IMG/VR virus record: IMGVR_UViG_3300008952_000039
Location: 1-64,000 of that record
DNA: 64,000 nucleotides
Strand: one strand, 5' to 3'
Source of the DNA: a virus
Of the stretch, positions 34,359 through 42,299 are shown piece by piece. A program made the translations under genes and the position numbers. The notes under the pieces were generated by a model, which saw nothing but the letters and a program-made list of their open reading frames with translations, was not told the DNA's origin and did not search any database. Within the stretch, counting starts at the first letter, position 1; the number at the start of each line of letters is the position of its first letter.

Positions 34359-34961
34359 CTAATCTCCTAAGATATCCTCTCTGCGTATAAGAAAAAGACA
34401 GGACGGACACCCAAACAGCTTAACACTACCTTCATTATCTATCTTTTTATAGACCGCTTTTTTCAACCCAACAAAACCACACTTAGGACACTCATATTGC
34501 CCCGAACCTGTTTCCCTTTTACAAGGTCTATATTGTCTTCCTTTAGAAGACCAGTAAAGAGCCTTTTTGGTATATGCAGCAGCAACCCTTTTAGAAAGGA
34601 TTTCCGACTGTTGCTGTGCTTTTGCGGAAGCCCTGTCTTCAGGAACAGCATCAAGCACATCAATAACATCACCAAGAGGCTCATAAGGGCCCCCAGAAAC
34701 CTCTACTGTTCCAGCACCGCCGGGAACGCTATTGTGATGAGGTTCGTTCATAGGACTGTCGTGACGAACCCTTTGTAGATTTTCCACTGGGTATCTTGTT
34801 GAACCGTGAGGAAATTCTACATCCACCATCCCAATAGCGGGCCAAACTGCAACCACCCGACCAGCAAAATCAGCAGAATTCCCATAGGGAACAACGGAGT
34901 CCCCCACACGAAATTCACTGGCTCTGGCTTGATAATCGACATAGACAGAAGAGGTTTTCAC
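34359..34961 (-). CDS. Zinc-ribbon protein with KOW/SH3-like start
   Basis: 200 residues from a GTG with a GGGGTG site upstream. Residues 17-65 form an SH3/KOW-like beta fold (GDSVVPYGNSADFAGRVVAV, then a VDVEF strand). The C-terminus has a zinc ribbon: CPKCG and CPSC about 25 residues apart. The middle is low complexity. It lies between the giant topoisomerase-containing gene and the protease. A similar SH3-like segment is seen in the 49044-49616 product. The role is unknown; nucleic acid or protein binding in the head is plausible. Confidence 0.65.
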   Translation of the reverse strand: MKTSSVYVDYQARASEFRVGDSVVPYGNSADFAGRVVAVWPAIGMVDVEFPHGSTRYPVENLQRVRHDSPMNEPHHNSVPGGAGTVEVSGGPYEPLGDVIDVLDAVPEDRASAKAQQQSEILSKRVAAAYTKKALYWSSKGRQYRPCKRETGSGQYECPKCGFVGLKKAVYKKIDNEGSVKLFGCPSCLFLIRREDILGD

Positions 34962-34970
34962 AAGACACCC

Positions 34971-35822
34971 CTATTCTGCGCCTTTATCGCTTCCACCCAT
35001 CTCACTCATTGCAGAGGAGACAATTTTTGCAGCCAGACCGACCAACTTCTCTAACTTAGAAGAAGAACCTTCCAGCATGCTTTGCATTTGAAGTTGTTGG
35101 ACAGGGCTGTCAGAATCTTGGGCTGAAAGAGAGTTACAAAGACCTTCCAAGAAAGGAAGTACTTCGCCAATAGCATTGCAAGAACGATCAGCAGCAGCCA
35201 TCACTCCAAGGTTAGCTTCACCACTGGCTTCCATAGAAATCATAGCATCCCGAATTTTATCAAGGGCCGCTACAAGTTTGTCAGCAGCACCTGCAAGTGA
35301 TTTCACTTCGGAAACACCAGAAGCAGAAAGCTTGGCAGCACAGATTTTTAGGCTGTCACGGAGACTACCGATTTCATGCACTTCACCAGCCTCTTTACTT
35401 AAACGAGAAAGAGCATCATCAAGATTGGCTTGTCTTCCAGCTTGAGGAGGTCTTGGTTCTTCATTTACTTCAGAAACCGCACCACTTTCTTGCAAATCTC
35501 TCAATTCTCTGTTTTCCTGACGAGAAAATTCACCTTGCATAAAAGCCTCATCAGCATCTCCCTCTAAGGGGCCACCAACTTCACGACCTACATCGTCAGG
35601 ATTAAAGCCCGGTTCAAGTACGGGATCTAAATCATCAAGGGCTTTCTTGAATACATCTGCTTGCTTCTCAACGGCATCACTGAGAAGGTCACATCTGAAA
35701 GCAAAGTCTGTTGCAATTTTTTCTGGAATACCAAGTGCCTCAAAATTTGCCTCAAACACAGATGCGATACGATCAAGTGTCTGAGAAACTTGTAACGCAC
35801 TCTTTTTACTGATTTGAGTCAT
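34971..35822 (-). CDS. Internal in-frame gene: C-terminal part of the giant frame
   Basis: 283 residues starting at the ATG at 35822 (MTQISKKSAL). A strong GGAGGA site lies eight bases upstream and a TATACT/AGGTGTAGG promoter-like element about 60 bases upstream. Both lie inside the giant frame, which has no stop between. The product is helical, Ala/Ser/Leu-rich, with no enzyme motif. It can be read as an independently expressed product, as a once separate gene fused by loss of a stop codon, or as the result of an assembly error in the stop codon region. The 30 or so residues before the ATG have the look of translated intergenic DNA. Confidence 0.55.
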   Translation of the reverse strand: MTQISKKSALQVSQTLDRIASVFEANFEALGIPEKIATDFAFRCDLLSDAVEKQADVFKKALDDLDPVLEPGFNPDDVGREVGGPLEGDADEAFMQGEFSRQENRELRDLQESGAVSEVNEEPRPPQAGRQANLDDALSRLSKEAGEVHEIGSLRDSLKICAAKLSASGVSEVKSLAGAADKLVAALDKIRDAMISMEASGEANLGVMAAADRSCNAIGEVLPFLEGLCNSLSAQDSDSPVQQLQMQSMLEGSSSKLEKLVGLAAKIVSSAMSEMGGSDKGAE

Positions 35823-38800
35823 CGTTTGGTTCCTCCGAATGGAATTATTGGGTGTTCTTAATTTTTGGTACAGTCCTACACCTATATTTATATCAGTATA
35901 GGATAATGATTGAATTTTTGAAGATGTCTTAGTTTTGGATACCCATTTTTGGGCTGCTTCCTGATCTTTAAAGTACTTAGTGTACTTCTTGCTCTTGGCT
36001 CCCCAAGGCTTCTCACCTATGGGGTATTCTACCTTCCACACTTCCCCAGCCTTCTTCTGGTTGGCTTCTAAAGCTAAATTTATACAGTTTGTGTAGTCAC
36101 TAAAGGATGCCCCACCAAACAAATGGTCAAAGTGCTGAGATAAACTTTCTAAGTGTTTCTCTTTAATTACACCATTATTTAAGGAAGCCAGTTTTTCCAA
36201 AATCCCAAGGCGCATATTCTGGAGAACTTTCTCCTCATCACTACCACTTTCTTCGCTTTCTTCGGAGCCTTCTTCATCTGAAAGCTCCGCTGCAATATCC
36301 TCCATAAGAGTTGAGAAAGTTTCTTGGTACTCTGCAACATCAATACTCTCTGAAGATTCATCTCTTTCATCGCCTTCGGACTTCGTGGAGGCACTGATCA
36401 TATCATTGAATTCATCAAGACCATCATAATTAGAATAGTATTCTGCCACTAAACTCTTCAAAAATTCAGCATTAGCAGGGTTCGCAACGGCTGCACCAGC
36501 AAATTTCTTTGCAATCGGAAAGTGTTCTCCAAGCTCTTGGAGGGTGTGGTTTTGGATGCGATCACGAATGAAGTCTCTTTTATCTTCTTCTGATCCTGTC
36601 ATAGCTTTTATGGCTTTATTGATGTTTCTATCAGAGCCGCCCTCACTAACATTCCCCATCAGAACAGCAGAAACTCCTCTTTTCTTAGTAGCCATTTTAT
36701 TCAAGTCCATTGCAGCCTGTACCGCTTTCAACTGCTTGAATTCTTGAGATTCCTTATCCGTAGTATTCTCTATTTTCTCTGCAAGGTTTTTCTGAAGCGC
36801 AGCAACCGTAGATTTATCCATCTTCTTTATCTGACGGAAAGCAGCAGCCGACCTTTTATCTCCATCCTTCTGACCTTGTATCTTTTCCCCAAGCCCCACT
36901 CTCATTGGGTCAAGTAGGAAAGCGTTGGCAACAGCAAGGCTCTTTGCATGGGCTGAGAATTCATCTAAAGACATCTTGGAGGTGTCTTTCACCTTCAAAG
37001 CTGCTTCTGCTGCTTTCACCTCATCCTTAGAAGGAACCTCATCTGTATCTGTGAATTTCTTAACCGTAGCTTTAATAGCCTCAATCATATGCTTCTGGTA
37101 TGTTTCTGGAGATACAGCATCTTCTTTCAAATCCGCTATCTCTTTCTCCATCTTCTCAATCTTAGCTTCATCATAAGTATCTGTACCCTTCTTGTCCTTC
37201 TCTGCTTTTAGCTTCTTAATAAGGTCATTTCTTTTCTTGGTAACTTTATCGGTAGGAAGATTTTTAGCAGCAAGAAAGGAGAGATCCATAGAAGGAATGG
37301 TTTCCATCAATGCAGCAATTTCCACAATGTTCTCTTCTTTTAGAGCCTTTAGCTCTGCTGCATCCTGTTCTTCTGGAGAGAGGTTTTCTTCTTTCTTCTT
37401 TGGTTCTTCTTTCTTCTTTGGTTCTTCTTTCTTCTTTGGTTCTTCTTTCTTCTTAGGATCAGATTCGCCCTCTTCTACATCAGATTTTGCATCAGAAGAT
37501 TCATCCAAATTTTCCTCAACTTCTTCCTCAACTTCTTCCTCAACTTCTTCGTCTACAGTATCTTCATCTTCAGTATTTTCATCCTCATCCAACTCTTCTT
37601 CAATCTCTTCATCCTCACTGGAAAGCCAACTTTCTGCCTTGTTTTTATCTTTAAAATACCTAACAACAGGCTTATTTTTGTCATTTGTCAGACTTTCGTG
37701 TACTGCTTTCCACTTACCACTTGGAGTGGTTTTTAAGCCAGCATACATCCACAGCATTGCTACACGAACAGCAGCCCGTTTGTAATCTTCGTGTTTTAGG
37801 GAGAGATCCTTATCTCCGTCTACACCCGATTTTAGATCCTCATCATCTTCTTCAAGATGTCTCTTCCGAAGGTCATAGCGTGGGGGTTTTAGTTTAGGCT
37901 TCTGTTTCACAAAGGCTTCAGCCTGTTCATCTTCTTTTTCACTTTTGGTCTTCTTGGCTATGTGAAGTGAAGCCACACGAACAGAAGAAGATTTATCAAG
38001 GCTCTTGATAACGGTTCCATCTTTCATAAAGGTATCCTCAAGATGGTTGACCAAGTACTGGCTTTTCAAAGTGGACGAAGTATGTCCTACTATCTTTGCC
38101 ACCTCATCCAGAGCCTTTGTGAATTCACTTTTAAGAACCTTCTCTCGCTCTTTAGAATCTTCTGGGAGCTTTCCTCCCTCAGACCGAACCTCTTTTAGCT
38201 TGGCTTTCATCTCTTGATTTGCGTGGAAGCCCCGTAGATCTTTAGCACTAATTCCATAAGGTTTCAGATAGACATTCACATGTGAGCCAGTGACACAGGT
38301 GTCCTCATCTCCGTATGTGAAAATGTTCTGGTCTTTGGATTTCCCTTTGGCAGCTTTTTTAAGCGCAGCCACAACCTTGCTGTCCGTGACTTCCTTTTCG
38401 TGGTCTACACCAGATTTACCAGTGTATGTGAAAACCGCTTTAGAGCCTTTGAAAGATATATGCTTTCCTTCCAGACAAGACACTCCATAGTGACCGTTGT
38501 CGGCAGAGGCTTTGTTCCCTACTCGTTCGTAGGTGCAGTCAATAACAGCCACAACCAGAGCCACCATCCTCTTTCTCTCATCGTCTGAGGTCAGGTCTTT
38601 TTGGTATTCCTTTCTGAGATTAGAGATGTTCTCTCTCAGCTTTTCAATCCTCTCACCCTTCTTTCGATCTCTGTGTTGGACTTGTCGTTCGCTGTATTCA
38701 TAGACGGTCATCTCATCACCGTCTTGTGTTTTCACTTTCTTCTTGCTCTTGTATTTCGCAGATCGGAGTAGGTGTTGGATGGCTACTCTACGAGCCATCT

Positions 38801-40034
38801 TGGACTGCATAGCTTTCTTGGTAGTCTCTTTCTTACTCTCTTTCTTCTTGTCAAAGTGTTTCACATTGTCTTCAAAGAAACTGGAATCTTGCTGTAAAAG
38901 TAATTCTATATCCTCATCTGTGGTCGCTTCCATCGTGTCAGCGATATCGTGGATAAGTTTTTCCAAATCCTTAATCTTGGCTTCGTCTTCGGCTCCCAGC
39001 TTCGTAAAGACATCTCCAACAGATTTCACACCCTCTGTAATCGCATTCCAAATAGAGTATTCATATAAAGTAGAAGTGTTGAAGGGCAGAGGTATTCCTT
39101 TCATACCAAGCAATTGAATAGTCATATTCAGATTTTCTGCTTGTTCAGCAGCTAAGAAGGCACTGTTTGGATCTCCGAAAATACCCTTCAGTTGCTCCTT
39201 AATGCTCTCTTTTTCCTCTTCAGTATGTTTATCGCTTTCATCTACCTGCTTGAAAAGCTCATCCTGCTTCTTCTTAGTGAGGACTTCCTGTGTTCCCTTA
39301 ACCGCTGCTCCAAAAACAACGTGAAGTGAATAGCTATTCAGAAAAGCATTGCCAACAGCAGCAGCCGCAAGACCCGTACCTGCAACAGAACCAAGGGCAA
39401 GCGCACCAGCAATACTTCCCGTATAGACCAGACCACTGTAAAGGGATTTCTTTTCATCCTTTGTGAGAAGAGGCTTCTCACCTTTTGCAAGCCGTGTGGC
39501 AACGGTTACGGGGGCTGTGTAAGGTCTTGTGAAATCAACTGCTTCACTAATAGCAGAATCCCGCATGGATCTCCAGATTACTCCAGCTATCTTTTTAGAG
39601 TTGCCTCTCAAGTGGGATGCGCCTGCGGAGAGAGCCTTCTTTCGATAGTCTTTGTCAAAGACGAATTGCTTTGTAGCAGCAGGGGTGTTCTCCAAGACTT
39701 TTCTCATAGATTTGGAAACTTTCTTAGCCTTTTCCATAAAAGAGCTAAGACGAGAAGTAGCTTCCTTTTCAGAAACAGTATTCTTCTCAAACCATTCTAC
39801 ATCTGCTTTGGAAAAGGAAGCACTACCACCCTTCTCTTCTTCTTTCTTAGGGATGTCTTCTTGATCCTTGACCGAGTGATTACTTTTGTCGGCTTTTGGA
39901 TGTTCCTTTATATATTCTTCCAATTTAAATTGAGAAGGAAATTCTTTAGCTGTTCTTTGAGCAGGGGTCGTTGTGCGATCTGAAATACCAATCGCATCCA
40001 TCTCCTCAAAATATTTGCCTAACCGAACAGACAT
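34971..40034 (-). CDS. Giant head-cluster protein with topoisomerase IB domain
   Basis: 1687 residues from the ATG at 40034 (a TTG lies one codon upstream). Residues 200-240 are an Ala/Gly-rich hydrophobic patch of membrane-spanning length. Residues about 410-670 carry the type IB topoisomerase catalytic domain: TYERVGN (Arg 504), YTGKSG (Lys 540), KDLRGF (Arg 601) and VGHTSSTLKSQY (His 651, Tyr 660, nine apart as in the poxvirus enzyme). Residues 800-890 are low-complexity acidic repeats and a PKKKEE repeat. Two segments near 770-805 and 1330-1370 share a W-K-x-x-KYFKDxxxAxxW pattern. The last 283 residues have their own promoter and ribosome site. The gene lies between portal and protease, so the protein may be packaged and delivered with the DNA; this is inferred. 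Confidence 0.75.
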   Translation of the reverse strand: MSVRLGKYFEEMDAIGISDRTTTPAQRTAKEFPSQFKLEEYIKEHPKADKSNHSVKDQEDIPKKEEEKGGSASFSKADVEWFEKNTVSEKEATSRLSSFMEKAKKVSKSMRKVLENTPAATKQFVFDKDYRKKALSAGASHLRGNSKKIAGVIWRSMRDSAISEAVDFTRPYTAPVTVATRLAKGEKPLLTKDEKKSLYSGLVYTGSIAGALALGSVAGTGLAAAAVGNAFLNSYSLHVVFGAAVKGTQEVLTKKKQDELFKQVDESDKHTEEEKESIKEQLKGIFGDPNSAFLAAEQAENLNMTIQLLGMKGIPLPFNTSTLYEYSIWNAITEGVKSVGDVFTKLGAEDEAKIKDLEKLIHDIADTMEATTDEDIELLLQQDSSFFEDNVKHFDKKKESKKETTKKAMQSKMARRVAIQHLLRSAKYKSKKKVKTQDGDEMTVYEYSERQVQHRDRKKGERIEKLRENISNLRKEYQKDLTSDDERKRMVALVVAVIDCTYERVGNKASADNGHYGVSCLEGKHISFKGSKAVFTYTGKSGVDHEKEVTDSKVVAALKKAAKGKSKDQNIFTYGDEDTCVTGSHVNVYLKPYGISAKDLRGFHANQEMKAKLKEVRSEGGKLPEDSKEREKVLKSEFTKALDEVAKIVGHTSSTLKSQYLVNHLEDTFMKDGTVIKSLDKSSSVRVASLHIAKKTKSEKEDEQAEAFVKQKPKLKPPRYDLRKRHLEEDDEDLKSGVDGDKDLSLKHEDYKRAAVRVAMLWMYAGLKTTPSGKWKAVHESLTNDKNKPVVRYFKDKNKAESWLSSEDEEIEEELDEDENTEDEDTVDEEVEEEVEEEVEENLDESSDAKSDVEEGESDPKKKEEPKKKEEPKKKEEPKKKEENLSPEEQDAAELKALKEENIVEIAALMETIPSMDLSFLAAKNLPTDKVTKKRNDLIKKLKAEKDKKGTDTYDEAKIEKMEKEIADLKEDAVSPETYQKHMIEAIKATVKKFTDTDEVPSKDEVKAAEAALKVKDTSKMSLDEFSAHAKSLAVANAFLLDPMRVGLGEKIQGQKDGDKRSAAAFRQIKKMDKSTVAALQKNLAEKIENTTDKESQEFKQLKAVQAAMDLNKMATKKRGVSAVLMGNVSEGGSDRNINKAIKAMTGSEEDKRDFIRDRIQNHTLQELGEHFPIAKKFAGAAVANPANAEFLKSLVAEYYSNYDGLDEFNDMISASTKSEGDERDESSESIDVAEYQETFSTLMEDIAAELSDEEGSEESEESGSDEEKVLQNMRLGILEKLASLNNGVIKEKHLESLSQHFDHLFGGASFSDYTNCINLALEANQKKAGEVWKVEYPIGEKPWGAKSKKYTKYFKDQEAAQKWVSKTKTSSKIQSLSYTDINIGVGLYQKLRTPNNSIRRNQTMTQISKKSALQVSQTLDRIASVFEANFEALGIPEKIATDFAFRCDLLSDAVEKQADVFKKALDDLDPVLEPGFNPDDVGREVGGPLEGDADEAFMQGEFSRQENRELRDLQESGAVSEVNEEPRPPQAGRQANLDDALSRLSKEAGEVHEIGSLRDSLKICAAKLSASGVSEVKSLAGAADKLVAALDKIRDAMISMEASGEANLGVMAAADRSCNAIGEVLPFLEGLCNSLSAQDSDSPVQQLQMQSMLEGSSSKLEKLVGLAAKIVSSAMSEMGGSDKGAE
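35881..35903 (-). promoter_or_regulatory. Promoter-like element inside giant reading frame
   Basis: Minus strand CCTATACT, ten bases, then TAGGTGTAGG, and about 60 bases later ATTCGGAGG and ATG. This matches the element before the tail tube gene (TATA, AGGTGTAGG, ATTCGGAGG). As translated, it contributes the residues around YTDINIGVG. Confidence 0.5.
37387..37455 (-). repeat. 18-bp tandem repeat coding PKKKEE
   Basis: About four copies of an 18-base unit that encodes PKKKEE inside the giant protein. It joins the acidic low-complexity region to the next helical region. A nearby stretch (about 37508-37560) repeats a unit coding EEVEE. Such repeats vary easily in copy number. Confidence 0.75.
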
Positions 40035-40082
40035 CAAACAATGAACCTCAACCTTAGATGGTCATAAAGACATTATCGAAGA

Positions 40083-41756
40083 TTAGAACCGACCACCGCC
40101 CTCTTCAGGCTTCTCATAGTTAAGTCCTAATTTCTCTGCAATAATCTCTATAACATCACTGTTCTCAGCCAATTTCTGTGCTGCATCGTTATAGATACTA
40201 CGAACCATTTCATTGAAGGTAGCATCATTGATGCCCCACAAATCTCTTTCCAACTTCAAACGGGTAGAAATCGGATCTATGTTCAATAGCTCCAAAATCA
40301 CATCAATATCAAGTGATCCCTTCTGATATAGATTGAACAAAGCATCGAAAGTTTCACTATTATCCCTCAACCCAAGCCTTGTGAAAGACAGAGAAGGATA
40401 TACGACCTTTTCACCATCTTCCCCTTCAACAAAACCCATTCTCTTACACATAGGCTTAAACAGTTTTTCCTCAACAAAGTCCTGTAGGATCTCCCGCAGA
40501 AGCATATAGCGTGTGTTGATAACTTCCAGATTTATCCTATCACCAGAATACGAGCTTTCTCCACTCAGGAGGCTTTCAGTCACTCCAAGCCCTGCATATA
40601 GCTGCCTATCTGTCAGGTCATACTCAGAGGATAATTCCAATAGACGAGCAGAGGCTCCCATCTCTTCCCAAGTCACTTGGAAGTTGGTCACAATCGTATA
40701 ATCAGGATCTTGGAGAGCAAGGTCAACCTGATCTCTCAGAGATTCCGTATCATGTTCATCCATATCCTCTGCATAGACCAGCCTGAAAGGGGTCATATGA
40801 CGAGAGGCAATACTTGTCTGAGCCTGTCTGAGTTTATCTCTATAGACAAGGGTTCTCATACAACGCTCAAGTATAGAATGTCCTCTTGGTTCATATTGTG
40901 ATTTCTTTCGGCTCATATAATAGACAAAAGAGCCAGCATCAGGATCTGTACCAAGAGGGATATTCTGCCCATCACGGATAGAATCCACAACATCTTGAGG
41001 CATTGAGTCCACAATCCTCTGAGCCTGTTTATCTCCCATTGAAGCCTTTTCGATAATATCCTTGGTCTTACTATCAGGAACCAATTCAATGATTTTCTCA
41101 TTTGTGAAAGGGAAACTTTCCATGTGAATTTGTTCTGGTGGGAGAATTCTTATGGCTGACCAGCCGTGGAAATTCCTCTTCGTCCACCTAACAGCACGTT
41201 CATCAGCATCTTCTCTTTTTTCCCACTTCTCAACAGCTTTTCCGTGTTCGTCCAATTCTCTGATTTGTTCGTGAGTGATGTCCTTGGGCATGTCAGGACT
41301 TTCATCCTCAACAAATATATTCACTTCACCAACTAAGTAATAATCGTGAACAATCTCTATAAGCCTGTGAAGTAAACCAATCTTCTTAGACCACCTCTGG
41401 CAGAATTCCAATGCTTGATTACCAAGCTCTCTGTCCTTAGTATCAGGGTTTCCAAGCCTGATCTTACTGAGAGGTAATTCTGTATGGAGATCAATAGCCT
41501 GTCCAACAAAGGGGTCTGTCTTATAGAAAAACCGATAGTAGTTTCTCTGTTCGTCCAGAGATTGTGGTAATTCCAGAAAGTCTGTTGATAGCTCTGGAGA
41601 ATAGAAATTCCCTCCAGAACCTAAAGTGTTTCCAGCAACATTCGGATACCCAATTCTACGCATAGCAGAAGTGGTCGCAATTTTACGAGGTCTTCCAATG
41701 CTCAATTTCGGTCTGTCAGGAGCCTTCCCAACAACTTTTTCATCATCATTAGTCAT
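40083..41756 (-). CDS. Portal protein
   Basis: 557 residues. The start is basic with a Pro/Arg-rich segment, then SLDEQRNYYRFFYKTDPFVGQAIDLH, the usual portal opening with an early helix. The middle has the wing/stem pattern with WSAIRILPPEQIHME, a conserved strand-turn in portals, and the C-terminal half has helices with RQLYAGLGVTESLLSGESSYSGDR, typical of the region just past the stem. It is next to the terminase and shares an ATGA overlap with the upstream small gene. It forms the head vertex through which DNA is pumped. Confidence 0.85.
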   Translation of the reverse strand: MTNDDEKVVGKAPDRPKLSIGRPRKIATTSAMRRIGYPNVAGNTLGSGGNFYSPELSTDFLELPQSLDEQRNYYRFFYKTDPFVGQAIDLHTELPLSKIRLGNPDTKDRELGNQALEFCQRWSKKIGLLHRLIEIVHDYYLVGEVNIFVEDESPDMPKDITHEQIRELDEHGKAVEKWEKREDADERAVRWTKRNFHGWSAIRILPPEQIHMESFPFTNEKIIELVPDSKTKDIIEKASMGDKQAQRIVDSMPQDVVDSIRDGQNIPLGTDPDAGSFVYYMSRKKSQYEPRGHSILERCMRTLVYRDKLRQAQTSIASRHMTPFRLVYAEDMDEHDTESLRDQVDLALQDPDYTIVTNFQVTWEEMGASARLLELSSEYDLTDRQLYAGLGVTESLLSGESSYSGDRINLEVINTRYMLLREILQDFVEEKLFKPMCKRMGFVEGEDGEKVVYPSLSFTRLGLRDNSETFDALFNLYQKGSLDIDVILELLNIDPISTRLKLERDLWGINDATFNEMVRSIYNDAAQKLAENSDVIEIIAEKLGLNYEKPEEGGGRF

Positions 41757-42040
41757 CTTTCACCCCTTCTCTCCCGTACCCTCTTAGGCTTGGCTTTGGT
41801 TGCTACTTCTGGTTGGGGGATAGGTTTCACAATAGGTACTTGGTTCAAAAGGTTCAAGGCTCGTTCCAACCCTTGCTCTGTAGATCTACAGGCCACACGA
41901 AAAAGAATATCCCTTCTCTTTTTACCCTGTAAAAGCACAAGTGCAGCCCGTATTTCTTGTCGGGCTTTTTTCAGATGTTCCTGTATTTCTTTATTGTAAT
42001 CCTCTTTAATTAAAGAAGAGTACCTTGATAAATATTTCAC
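41753..42040 (-). CDS. Small basic helical protein
   Basis: 95 residues from a GTG at 42040 that overlaps the stop of the upstream gene (GTGA). A TTG at 42052 would add four residues. The protein is helical with a basic C-terminal tail. It lies between terminase and portal and ends in an ATGA overlap with the portal start. No motif was recognised. Confidence 0.6.
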   Translation of the reverse strand: MKYLSRYSSLIKEDYNKEIQEHLKKARQEIRAALVLLQGKKRRDILFRVACRSTEQGLERALNLLNQVPIVKPIPQPEVATKAKPKRVRERRGER

Positions 42041-42294
42041 TTCACACCCCAATCAGGCTTCTTTGAAATTCTACCGTTCTTAAAAGCAATCTTTATGATT
42101 TTTTTAAGAGAATAAATATGCTCTGGATCTCCCTTAAAAATCTTCTCCCACGAACCACCAAACCGCAAGAAGATGTCGTTTATGTGTTCTATTTCTTCTT
42201 GTCGTTCTTCTGCACCATCACAAGAAATACGAATACACTTCTGTATAAACCTATGATTAGCTTGTATTGGGGTGATGGGGGAAAGAGTACTCAT
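42037..42294 (-). CDS. Small hypothetical protein
   Basis: 85 residues, mixed charged helix with two Cys. It lies right after the large terminase gene and is coupled to the next small gene by a GTGA overlap. No family is recognised. Confidence 0.6.
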   Translation of the reverse strand: MSTLSPITPIQANHRFIQKCIRISCDGAEERQEEIEHINDIFLRFGGSWEKIFKGDPEHIYSLKKIIKIAFKNGRISKKPDWGVK

Positions 42295-42299
42295 CTAAA

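Noticed and set aside
37387-37455. CRISPR-like array
   Set aside because: The repeats are contiguous 18-base coding units without spacers. No direct repeats with regular unique spacers were seen anywhere in the window.
37192-37785. Plus-strand frame of 197 codons opposite the giant topoisomerase-containing gene
   Set aside because: Its Ser/Phe-rich translation is the complement of the acidic and PKKKEE repeats in the real gene.
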